Source: Desulfovibrio sp.
GTDB taxonomy: Bacteria > Desulfobacterota > Desulfovibrionia > Desulfovibrionales > Desulfovibrionaceae
DNA length: 8,879 nt
Direction of reading: 5' to 3'
NCBI GenBank assembly: GCA_003512875.1
Contig: DONZ01000158.1
Coordinates: 1-8,879, forward strand
The position numbers were made by a program, and so were the translations under genes. Positions within the stretch are counted from its first letter, which is position 1. Each line of letters starts with the position of its first letter. Positions 1-5,578 of this stretch are shown in pieces. The notes beneath the pieces are model-generated. The model made no database searches. It saw nothing but the letters and a program-made list of their open reading frames with translations, and had not been told where the DNA came from.

Positions 1-4
1 TCAT
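1..4 (-). CDS. start of a truncated divergent gene (product unknown)
   Basis: Read on the minus strand, the window begins with an ATG (bases 4-2) six bases after a GGAG ribosome binding site (complement of 11-14). Upstream lies a well-formed leftward promoter with operators. Only the start codon and one more base fall inside the window, so nothing can be said about the product. An in-frame ATG at 16-14 is an alternative start but has no Shine-Dalgarno sequence. The gene shares its operator with the SDR and TRAP units, so it probably belongs to the same catabolic regulon. Confidence 0.45.
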
Positions 5-24
5 AGAAATCTCCATAACAAATT

Positions 25-61
25 GTTTCATTATTTGAAACTTTATTTCATTATTGTATAC
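25..61 (-). promoter_or_regulatory. tandem operator in the divergent promoter, probable IclR-family site
   Basis: Two 17-bp units lie 20 bp apart. The promoter-distal unit (25-41) reads GTTTCAAATAATGAAAC on the minus strand, an imperfect palindrome with 6-bp arms. The other unit (45-61) reads GTATACAATAATGAAAT and keeps only the right arm, which overlaps the -10 box. The SDR promoter carries almost the same two-unit module with the same 20-bp offset. Assignment to the adjacent IclR-family regulator is inferred from proximity and from the palindrome size usual for that family. Confidence 0.6.
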
Positions 62-78
62 ATAAAAAGAAATGTCAA
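50..78 (-). promoter_or_regulatory. leftward sigma70-type promoter of the divergent gene
   Basis: On the minus strand a perfect TTGACA -35 box (complement of 73-78) is followed after 17 bp by AATAAT (complement of 50-55). A- and T-rich sequence lies upstream of the -35 box, like an UP element. The predicted start site, near 43, sits at the edge of the palindromic operator at 25-41. Confidence 0.65.
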
Positions 79-220
79 TATTAAAAAATTATCTTTTTTT
101 AGAAATAGGTGCCGGATTAAAAGATCGTTTATGATTTTTAATGATAAAATCTTTCTGGCTTTTTTTTATTTCTTGGATTAAAATAAATGAGTAAAGGGCT
201 TGAGAATGAAAGGAGATGGT

Positions 221-994
221 ATGGCGAAAAAGAAACCTACGTATTTGCAGACATTGAGCAAAGGGATACAGGTCCTTGAATATTTGGTTGAGCATAACAG
301 CACAACCGTAACAAGTATGGCAAAAAATTTATCGCTTCAGAAAAGCGCCAGTTATCGTTTTTTAAATACTTTTAAATTGCATGGTTATGTTGTTCAAGAT
401 GACTCCAATAATTATATTTTAACGGATAGGATTAAAAAATTGGGGAGCGGAATTATTCCCAAAATTGAACTTCATAATATTTTTGTTGATATTTTAAATT
501 CCATTGCCTTAAAATTCCATGCTCCTGCCGATATTATCAGCAATCTTGGCGTTTGGAACGGAAACGACATAACGTATTTGGCGCAAAACAACAATACGAC
601 ATACAGTCAGTTTCATGAGGGCGGGCACGTTCCGGCTTATTGTTCCGCTCTTGGCAAAGCTGTTTTTTCATTAATGCCTCTTCCTGACACAGAAAAATAT
701 ATGGAGAAAACGAATTTTGAGCAGTTTACGGTTCATACGACTAAAAAAGAAAATTTTTTGCAGGAATTGGAATTAACAAGGGCGCGGGGATATTCAATCA
801 TGAATGACGAGCTTTGTGTCGGGCTCAAAGGGGTCGGAATCCCCATTGTGATTGAAGGACAGCCTGTTCAGTACGCATTAAGTCTGACAAGGACGATTTA
901 TGGGGATGCTGCAAAGTTTTATGAAGATGCGGTACCATTGCTGCAGGAAGCTTCGGAAGAGATCATGGGGTATTTGGAGTTAAAATTATTTTAA
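221..994 (+). CDS. IclR-family transcriptional regulator
   Basis: The 257-residue product has the length and two-domain layout of IclR regulators. A winged helix-turn-helix spans about residues 7-68 (LSKGIQVLEYL first helix, a recognition helix around KSASYRFLNTF at 41-51, then the wing leading to YILTDR). The effector-binding and dimerisation domain covers about 84-257, with the family signatures HVPAYCSALGKAVFS (136-150) and RGYSIMNDELCVGLKGVGIPI (189-209). The start is ATG 221, because AAAGGAG at 209-215 lies five bases upstream; an in-frame TTG at 200 has no such site. A terminator follows directly, so the gene is probably monocistronic. It likely controls the neighbouring SDR, TRAP and divergent genes through the shared palindrome. 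The inducer is unknown; family members usually bind small organic acids. No clear promoter of its own was found in 80-220. Confidence 0.95.
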   Translation: MAKKKPTYLQTLSKGIQVLEYLVEHNSTTVTSMAKNLSLQKSASYRFLNTFKLHGYVVQDDSNNYILTDRIKKLGSGIIPKIELHNIFVDILNSIALKFHAPADIISNLGVWNGNDITYLAQNNNTTYSQFHEGGHVPAYCSALGKAVFSLMPLPDTEKYMEKTNFEQFTVHTTKKENFLQELELTRARGYSIMNDELCVGLKGVGIPIVIEGQPVQYALSLTRTIYGDAAKFYEDAVPLLQEASEEIMGYLELKLF

Positions 995-1027
995 CCATAT
1001 TCAATTGCTTGAGATTATTTGTAAAAG

Positions 1028-1059
1028 AACCGCCAATTCTGCAATTTGGCGGTTTTTTT
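1028..1059 (+). terminator. rho-independent terminator after the iclR-type gene
   Basis: A 9-bp stem, AACCGCCAA (1028-1036) with TTGGCGGTT (1046-1054), closes a 9-base loop and runs into a T tract (1053-1059). It lies 34 bases after the regulator's stop codon and separates it from the SDR promoter. Confidence 0.9.
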
Positions 1060-1069
1060 ACTTAATAGG

Positions 1070-1099
1070 TTGACAAAAAAACATATTGTATGCAATAAT
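1070..1099 (+). promoter_or_regulatory. promoter of the SDR gene
   Basis: TTGACA (1070-1075) and AATAAT (1094-1099) are separated by 18 bp, with an extended -10 TG at 1091-1092. It strongly resembles the leftward promoter at 50-78, including the sequence running through the -10 box into the operator. The predicted start site is near 1106, leaving a leader of about 105 bases. Confidence 0.7.
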
Positions 1100-1129
1100 G
1101 AAATTATGTTTCATATAATGAAACATAAT
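1088..1129 (+). promoter_or_regulatory. tandem operator of the SDR gene, probable IclR-family site
   Basis: The downstream unit is a perfect palindrome with 12-bp arms, ATTATGTTTCAT (1103-1114) and ATGAAACATAAT (1118-1129), around the spacer ATA; its 17-bp core is 1108-1124. Exactly 20 bp upstream, 1088-1104 reads GTATGCAATAATGAAAT, a one-armed copy covering the -10 box. That unit matches the divergent-gene unit at 16 of 17 positions. The placement over the -10 box and just past the likely start site suggests repression. The regulator is inferred. Confidence 0.7.
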
Positions 1130-1211
1130 CGGAGCTTTTATTTAATTTTTGACAAATCATTTTTGTTGAAGATCCAAAACAATCATTGCATGAAATGCAG
1201 AGGAGTTTAAA

Positions 1212-2027
1212 ATGGATTTTGACCGTATCGCAGTAGTTACCGGCGGCAGCAGGGGGATTGGCAAAGCTGTTGCCCGTGAATTGGTTGAATGTGGCTATCA
1301 AGTCATCTTGATTGCACGGAGTATGAAAAATTTGGAAGCGGCCAAAGAGGAATTTATGAGAGCTTATTCCCTTTCTGATAAAAATTCACCAGAGCTTCTT
1401 ACTCTTGATCTTCTTGATGAGAAAAAAGTGACGGAAGCTGCGGAACATATTGTTTCAAAGTATGGGCGGGTCGATTTGTTGTTTAATGGGGCAGGAATAA
1501 GTATTCCCGGAACATTGGAACAAGATGTTGAAACGTTCGATACCTTGTTTGCGGTAAATCTGCGGGCGCCGTTTTTGTTGATGAAAGCCATTATTCCTCT
1601 TATGGTGAAACAAGGCGGGGGCAGAATTATCAATATGGCGTCACGAAACGGCAAAGTCGCTGTTTCCAAGTTAGGCGGATATTCCGCCTCAAAATTCGGC
1701 TTGATGGGGCTTGATGAATCGCTTTACCGCGAATTTTCATCTCAGGGAATCAGTATCACTACCGTTTGTCCCGGCTGGGTGAATACGGATATGGCTGCCG
1801 GTGAAGGCGGATCAATGCCTCCGGAAAAAATGATACAGCCTGAAGATATTGCCAAAACGGTGCGTTGGTTATTGTCGATGACACCGTCCGTAAGGGTTAT
1901 GGATGTCTTATTGGAATGCGCCGGTGACGTTGAAAAAAGAGCGTCGGTTGAACTTGCCAAATTATATGAGCTTCGCAGCAGGCATAGGGAAGAATTTGAT
2001 TCAATCATTGTTGACGGTTCAAAGTAA
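1212..2027 (+). CDS. short-chain dehydrogenase/reductase (SDR), substrate unknown
   Basis: The 271-residue product is a classical SDR with a complete active site. It has the cofactor motif TGGSRGIG (10-17), NGAG (92-95, for the usual NNAG), Asn116 in FAVNLRAP, Ser144, and YSASK with Tyr157 and Lys161; PGWVNTDM (187-194) is the usual loop after strand 6. Arg36 at the end of strand 2 hints at NADP(H) preference. It is expected to be a soluble cytoplasmic enzyme interconverting an alcohol and a ketone or aldehyde. A charged tail of about 30 residues follows the Rossmann core. The start at ATG 1212 has AGAGGAG at 1199-1205. The gene has its own promoter and operator, and no terminator is visible before the TRAP promoter, so some read-through into dctP is possible. 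The physiological substrate cannot be deduced. Confidence 0.93.
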   Translation: MDFDRIAVVTGGSRGIGKAVARELVECGYQVILIARSMKNLEAAKEEFMRAYSLSDKNSPELLTLDLLDEKKVTEAAEHIVSKYGRVDLLFNGAGISIPGTLEQDVETFDTLFAVNLRAPFLLMKAIIPLMVKQGGGRIINMASRNGKVAVSKLGGYSASKFGLMGLDESLYREFSSQGISITTVCPGWVNTDMAAGEGGSMPPEKMIQPEDIAKTVRWLLSMTPSVRVMDVLLECAGDVEKRASVELAKLYELRSRHREEFDSIIVDGSK

Positions 2028-2089
2028 GAGTTTTTATTTCGGATAGTATGAAAAGACAATGAAAATCGCAGGGTAAAATTTAAAAGAGC

Positions 2090-2118
2090 TTGACAAAAAA
2101 ATAACAATGTGCTAAGTT
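2090..2118 (+). promoter_or_regulatory. promoter of the TRAP operon
   Basis: A perfect TTGACA (2090-2095) is followed after 17 bp by TAAGTT (2113-2118), preceded by an extended -10 TG (2110-2111). The -10 box is a poor match, and TATAAA at 2125-2130 is an alternative with a weaker -35. The sequence after TTGACA begins with the same A tract as in the SDR promoter. Confidence 0.55.
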
Positions 2119-2135
2119 CTAATTATAAAAAAAGT

Positions 2136-2152
2136 ATTTCATATAATGAAAC
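2136..2152 (+). promoter_or_regulatory. operator of the TRAP operon, probable IclR-family site
   Basis: The sequence reads ATTTCATATAATGAAAC, identical to the SDR core palindrome except for its first base; the perfect palindromic part is 2137-2151. It lies between the promoter and the ribosome binding site of dctP. No convincing second unit is seen 20 bp upstream, unlike the SDR and divergent promoters, so control may be looser here. Confidence 0.65.
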
Positions 2153-2186
2153 AAAAAATATTAATCTTCTAAGAAAGGAGAATGTT

Positions 2187-3209
2187 ATGAAATCTATGCT
2201 TAAAAAAGTATTAATAATGCTTGCTGTGATAAGCATGGCAATGGTTTCTTCCGGAATTGCGAGGGCAGCCCAAGAAGTTAAATTCTTATTTCCGGAACCG
2301 ACGAGCTCCGCATTGACCTATCCCGAAGGGCAAATGCTGGGCGTTTATTGCGGCGCTTTTGATTTTCATATGAAGGAGCTGCCTGTATTGTGCGGCAGGT
2401 ATGCCGCCCGCTGGGTAGGCGATTTATATAAATCTCCTGAAGATGTTTTAAATGCTGTTGCGATGGGTGCCGGGCAATTCACGTATACGACCCCGTATTT
2501 TATTGAGCAATTCGACCCTGAGTGGCGTGTTTTATTAACTCCGGGCTTGGTTAAGGATATGAGCCATTTTATCCGTATCATGAACACTCCCGAATGGAAA
2601 GCGAAGCAGGAAGAGCTTGCAAAAAACAAGGGGTTCCGTATCTTGAAATGGCCTACGACCATGGGTAATTTCTTTGTTTATACAAACAAGGGTCCCATTG
2701 AGAAGGTTGAAGACCTGAAGGGGGTAAAAATTCGCTATGCAGGACAGCAAACCTTTGGCAATGCGTTTAAAAAACTTGGAATTATCGGTGTTGCAATGCC
2801 TTATTCCGAAGTCGTATCCAGTTTGCAGACCAATATGATCGACGGTCATATCGATAATATTTTTGCGTATGAATATTATGACATGCCAAGAACGTGCAAG
2901 TATGTCATCTCCCATCATTTCGGACCGATGCCGTTGGCTTTGGTTGTCAATAGCGCATGGTGGGATGCTTTGCCGGAAAAAGAAAGAAAGGCTATGGAGT
3001 ATGTTGTCAACGTTGTGGATTGCCAAGCTTATTTTGATAATAATGAAGCGGCTGTCATTGAATGGTGGGATAATAATCCCAAGGGAGAAGTTATCAGATT
3101 TACTCCCGACGAACTTGAAAAATGGAATAAGCTTTTGGAAGAAGCCAATGCTGATTTATTGCAGTCTGTTGACCCGAAATTGCTCGATGCGATCCGCCGC
3201 ACAAGATAA
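2187..3209 (+). CDS. dctP: TRAP transporter periplasmic solute-binding protein, DctP type
   Basis: This 340-residue binding protein captures the substrate outside the cytoplasmic membrane and delivers it to the DctQ/DctM membrane pair encoded next. A Sec signal peptide is clear: positive MKSMLKK, a hydrophobic core at about 8-23, and a likely cut after Ala27 (Ala-Arg-Ala). The DctP signatures are KVEDLKGVKIRYAGQQ (173-188), where Arg183 aligns with the family arginine that binds the substrate carboxylate, and MPYSEVVSSLQTNMIDG (204-220). The start is ATG 2187, with AAAGGAG (2174-2180) six bases upstream; the frame is open further upstream but that part overlaps the promoter. The N-terminal half is less typical of the family. 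The ligand is probably a carboxylate, otherwise unknown. A stable hairpin follows the stop codon. Confidence 0.93.
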   Translation: MKSMLKKVLIMLAVISMAMVSSGIARAAQEVKFLFPEPTSSALTYPEGQMLGVYCGAFDFHMKELPVLCGRYAARWVGDLYKSPEDVLNAVAMGAGQFTYTTPYFIEQFDPEWRVLLTPGLVKDMSHFIRIMNTPEWKAKQEELAKNKGFRILKWPTTMGNFFVYTNKGPIEKVEDLKGVKIRYAGQQTFGNAFKKLGIIGVAMPYSEVVSSLQTNMIDGHIDNIFAYEYYDMPRTCKYVISHHFGPMPLALVVNSAWWDALPEKERKAMEYVVNVVDCQAYFDNNEAAVIEWWDNNPKGEVIRFTPDELEKWNKLLEEANADLLQSVDPKLLDAIRRTR

Positions 3210-3217
3210 TTGAGAAA

Positions 3218-3245
3218 GCCGCCGCTGTCTTCGGGCAACGGCGGC
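3218..3245 (+). promoter_or_regulatory. intercistronic hairpin with a UUCG loop between dctP and dctQ
   Basis: GCCGCCG (3218-3224) pairs with CGGCGGC (3239-3245). After one mismatch, TGTC (3226-3229) pairs with GGCA (3234-3237, one G-U pair) around the loop TTCG (3230-3233), which is closed by C-G and so forms the extra-stable cUUCGg tetraloop. No T run follows, so it is unlikely to be a terminator. It probably protects the 3' end of dctP mRNA, giving more binding protein than membrane subunits. That role is inferred from the position. Confidence 0.75.
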
Positions 3246-3264
3246 GCAGAAAAAGGATATGTTT

Positions 3265-3780
3265 ATGCCGCATTCCGAAAATAAAACAATTATAAAGAAA
3301 ATAAAAAATTATTGGTATAAATTTTGGGCATTGGTCTTTTTTTTAGGGGTAAGCATAAACTTCACAGAGATTGTTTGCAGGACTGTTTTTAATTTTTCGG
3401 TTGATTTGATGTATGATTTGCCTGTATGGCTTACCATTTGGTCCGTAATGATGTTGGCTGGACCTATTTTGCCGGATGGTGAACATGTTTCCGTTGATAT
3501 GGTCCGTGACAGGCTGTCAGGTACGCCCAAAAAAATTCTGGAAGCAATCAATATCGTTATCTGCATCATTTTTGGTGCGGTTATCACCTACGGCGGTTAT
3601 CTCGTGACAAGCCAGTATTATAAATTCAATATGAATATCATACGGATAGTGTCTGTGCCCCGTTGGCTTGTTGAAAGCTGCATTCCGATTGGCATGGCGC
3701 TGTTCACCGTATTTGCGGTGATACGGTTTTTCAATGTGATAAGGGAAAAAGACACACAAAAACAAGAAAACGAATATTGA
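3265..3780 (+). CDS. dctQ: TRAP transporter small membrane subunit, DctQ type
   Basis: The 171-residue protein has the four membrane segments typical of DctQ (about 18-38, 52-70, 92-114 and 136-157). The family signature of a Trp-rich second helix followed by a Gly-His-Val stretch is seen as VWLTIWSVMMLAGPILPDGEHVSVDMVRD (split: helix 54-70, motif 71-82). It pairs with DctM in the cytoplasmic membrane to form the transport channel. ATG 3265 is preferred because AAAAGGA (3251-3257) lies seven bases upstream. The in-frame ATG at 3259 leaves only one base and would add two residues. The short charged C-terminus ends at 3780, and its TGA lies within the ribosome binding site of dctM, which suggests translational coupling. 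Confidence 0.92.
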   Translation: MPHSENKTIIKKIKNYWYKFWALVFFLGVSINFTEIVCRTVFNFSVDLMYDLPVWLTIWSVMMLAGPILPDGEHVSVDMVRDRLSGTPKKILEAINIVICIIFGAVITYGGYLVTSQYYKFNMNIIRIVSVPRWLVESCIPIGMALFTVFAVIRFFNVIREKDTQKQENEY

Positions 3781-3788
3781 GGTGATAT

Positions 3789-5072
3789 ATGGGAATTGTT
3801 GATTATATCGCTATTGTTTCCATTGCGATACTGTTTTTGTGCGGCACTCCGCTTTCTGTGACATTTGGTATCGGTTCTGTCGTCATCATGCTCCACACTA
3901 TGAATGTGCCGTTAGCCAATGTTTCGCAAGTCTTTTTTACGACAATGAGCTCCTATCCCATGCTTGCCATGCCGTTCTTCATCTTGGCGGGTAATCTCAT
4001 TCTTTGGGGCGGGGGAATGACAAACCTCCGTGATTTTATGAACAGGATGGTTGGCCATTTACCGGGAGGCATGGCTGTCGCGATATGTGTTTTTGCGGCG
4101 TTTTTGGGTTCTATTTCAGGTTCAGCAACTGCCTGCCTTGCTATCATCGGAACGATTTTTGTGCCTATGATGGCTCATTCCGGTTATTCAAGGGCATTCG
4201 CTTCGGGACTTGCCGTAACGTCAGCCGGGCTTGGCGCAGTTATTCCTCCCAGTGTCTTCATGATTGTTTTCGGGGCAAGCAACCGTGTATCTGTTTCGGA
4301 TTTGTTTGCGGCGGGGGTCGGACCGGGGCTTTTGGCTGCGTTTCTCATGTGTGTGACGTCCGTCATCATTTCAAAGAAGCGCGGCTATCGTTCGGAAGTA
4401 AGGGCGACAAGCAGGGAAAAGTTTGAAGCGTTCAGGAAAGCATTTTTCATTCTGCTTATGCCTGTGATTGTTTTAGGCGGTATTTATTCTGGAATTTTCA
4501 GTCCCACCCAAGCCGCCTCTGTGGCTTGTTTTTATTCTTTGTTGATTGGAATTTTTGTTTATAAGGGAATTACTTTCCAAGTATTCATGCATTCCGTTGT
4601 TGAAACGGTAAAACTCAGCAGCATGATTTATTTTTTGGTCATTGGCGGTGATTTGTTCGGCAGAGTTTTGGGATATATCGGTGTTCCGCAAATGATTTCA
4701 CAATTTGTCATTGATTTGCAGCTGGGACCCGTCACGTTTCTTATAGTTGTTCAAGCCTTGCTTTTGGTAATGGGCTTCTTTTTTTCAAGCTTTCCTATGG
4801 TTGTCATTGTGCTGCCATTGTTTTTGCCCAGTGTTTTTAATTTGGGGATTGACCCTGCCCTTTACGGCGCGCTTGCTGTTTTTTGTTCCATCATAGGTGA
4901 GGTTACCCCTCCTATGGGACCGCAGCTTTGGATTGCCGCGCCTATCTGCAAGGAAAAGATCGGCAATATCATGCGGGAAAGCTGGGTTTTTCTCGGCGTG
5001 CAAATATTGACATTAATTATTGTGACGGTATGCCCTCAAATATCGTTGTTTCTTGTAAACGTATTGCGGTAA
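3789..5072 (+). CDS. dctM: TRAP transporter large permease subunit, DctM type
   Basis: The 427-residue protein matches the usual DctM length and is hydrophobic almost throughout, with about 12 membrane segments. Family motifs are present in order: MPFFILAGNLI (61-71), the glycine/serine-rich GSISGSATACLAIIGTIFVP (107-126), AGLGAVIPPSVFMIVFG (146-162), FSPTQAA (237-243) and IGEVTPPMGPQLWIA (369-383). DctM is the main translocation subunit and drives uptake with a sodium (or proton) gradient. The start ATG 3789 follows GAGGTGAT (3779-3786), which overlaps the dctQ stop, so dctP, dctQ and dctM form one operon. No frameshift or missing motif is evident. The protein ends cleanly and a hairpin terminator follows. 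Confidence 0.94.
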   Translation: MGIVDYIAIVSIAILFLCGTPLSVTFGIGSVVIMLHTMNVPLANVSQVFFTTMSSYPMLAMPFFILAGNLILWGGGMTNLRDFMNRMVGHLPGGMAVAICVFAAFLGSISGSATACLAIIGTIFVPMMAHSGYSRAFASGLAVTSAGLGAVIPPSVFMIVFGASNRVSVSDLFAAGVGPGLLAAFLMCVTSVIISKKRGYRSEVRATSREKFEAFRKAFFILLMPVIVLGGIYSGIFSPTQAASVACFYSLLIGIFVYKGITFQVFMHSVVETVKLSSMIYFLVIGGDLFGRVLGYIGVPQMISQFVIDLQLGPVTFLIVVQALLLVMGFFFSSFPMVVIVLPLFLPSVFNLGIDPALYGALAVFCSIIGEVTPPMGPQLWIAAPICKEKIGNIMRESWVFLGVQILTLIIVTVCPQISLFLVNVLR

Positions 5073-5107
5073 CCTTGTTAACATATGAAAAAGGGGCTTT
5101 TTTTATG

Positions 5108-5158
5108 GTTGGAGATATTGAACTACTGTAATATGCTGGCTTTTTCCAACTTTTTTTT
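5108..5158 (+). terminator. candidate terminator of the TRAP operon
   Basis: GTTGGA (5108-5113) pairs with TCCAAC (5145-5150), an inner ATATT/AATAT helix (5115-5119 with 5130-5134) shortens the loop, and eight T residues follow (5151-5158). The stem is interrupted, so efficiency is uncertain. The hairpin at 5297 may act as backup. Confidence 0.5.
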
Positions 5159-5215
5159 GCATTGATACCTTTCATCAAGCTTGACTTCTCTTAATTCTTC
5201 TTTTTGTTTTTTCAT
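5123..5215 (-). CDS. possible small protein of 30 residues, speculative
   Basis: On the minus strand an ATG (5215-5213) opens a 30-codon frame, MKKQKEELREVKLDER and on to KASILQ, ending in TAG at 5123. The composition is rich in Lys and Glu, which could be a short amphipathic helix, but A-rich sequence gives this by chance. An AAAGG lies about 14 bases before the ATG, rather far, and inside a small GGAAT/ATTCC hairpin (5216-5231) that could hide it. No clear promoter is seen, and the frame overlaps the candidate terminator of the opposite strand. I do not recognise it as any family. It is listed because the gap is otherwise empty. Confidence 0.15.
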   Translation of the reverse strand: MKKQKEELREVKLDERYQCKKKLEKASILQ

Positions 5216-5296
5216 GGAATAAAAAAATTCCTTTCTTTATCAAATGAGTTATTGAAACCCGACCGTTCGCACAAGCAATCAAAAGCGGCATTCAGG

Positions 5297-5327
5297 AACA
5301 CATCCTATTTTAGGGATGTGTTTTTTT
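5297..5327 (+). terminator. rho-independent terminator with no gene directly upstream
   Basis: AACACATCC (5297-5305) pairs with GGATGTGTT (5314-5322) around an 8-base loop, and a run of T follows to 5327. The stem is perfect over 9 bp. It lies 225 bases beyond dctM, so it is either a backup terminator for the TRAP mRNA or the end of an unrecognised short transcript. Confidence 0.85.
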
Positions 5328-5390
5328 GTTTTTAACACAGTGTGTTGTGAAATAACCATGAAAAGCGAATTGGTCTTTTATGGGACTGTC

Positions 5391-5418
5391 TGAACAATAA
5401 TCATCACACTGTTATAAT
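5391..5418 (+). promoter_or_regulatory. candidate promoter of the amidohydrolase-symporter unit
   Basis: A consensus TATAAT (5413-5418) is preceded after 16 bp by TGAACA (5391-5396), a partial -35 match. The transcript would begin near 5425 and have a leader of about 150 bases that includes the TA repeat. Confidence 0.45.
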
Positions 5419-5454
5419 GCGGAATATCTTTTGATGATGAGAAAATTTGCTTGC

Positions 5455-5472
5455 TATATATATATATATATA
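5455..5472. repeat. (TA)9 dinucleotide tract
   Basis: Nine uninterrupted TA units lie about 37 bp downstream of the candidate -10 box and some 105 bases before the amidohydrolase start. Such tracts can change length by slippage during replication. Here one would alter the leader rather than the promoter spacing. Confidence 0.9.
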
Positions 5473-5578
5473 GGTTAGACAAGAAAAAAGGCGGGTTGTG
5501 CATATTTGCTGTCTGTTGTCATTATTCGTTTCATTGATGTTTTTTTCTGTTGTTTCACAATAAAAAATGGGGGGGAGT

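Larger units (their letters stand above)
5073..5578. other. 500-base intergenic spacer
   Basis: The region between dctM and the amidohydrolase has no convincing long gene on either strand. It holds two candidate terminators (5108-5158 and 5297-5327), a possible 30-codon minus-strand reading frame (5123-5215), a perfect 13-bp palindrome AACACAGTGTGTT (5334-5346), a promoter candidate (5391-5418) and a (TA)9 tract (5455-5472). Fragments resembling the operator half-site occur at 5528-5534 (GTTTCAT) and 5552-5557 (GTTTCA), but no full palindrome. Base composition and layout suggest a boundary between two transcription units, possibly with decayed sequence in between. Confidence 0.6.

Noticed and set aside
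1149..1154. A second TTGACA before the SDR gene
   Set aside because: No acceptable -10 box lies 16-18 bp downstream (the sequence there is around ATCCAA).
1187..1199. The TGCAT-gaa-ATGCA palindrome just before the SDR ribosome binding site
   Set aside because: The arms are only 5 bp with a 3-base loop, and it does not match the other operators, so it is not distinguishable from chance.
2535..3026. A long open frame on the minus strand inside dctP
   Set aside because: It lies wholly within a well-supported gene, has no ribosome binding site or family motif, and its composition fits an antisense shadow.
5360..5396. A short frame MKSELVFYGTV and a GGGACTGTCTGAAC string resembling an insertion-sequence end
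   Set aside because: The frame has 11 codons and no ribosome binding site. No inverted partner of the string or transposase remnant was found in the window.
5528..5557. GTTTCAT and GTTTCA fragments before the amidohydrolase as a fourth operator
   Set aside because: Neither has a matching second arm, and the 20-bp module spacing is absent. Such fragments are likely by chance in AT-rich sequence.
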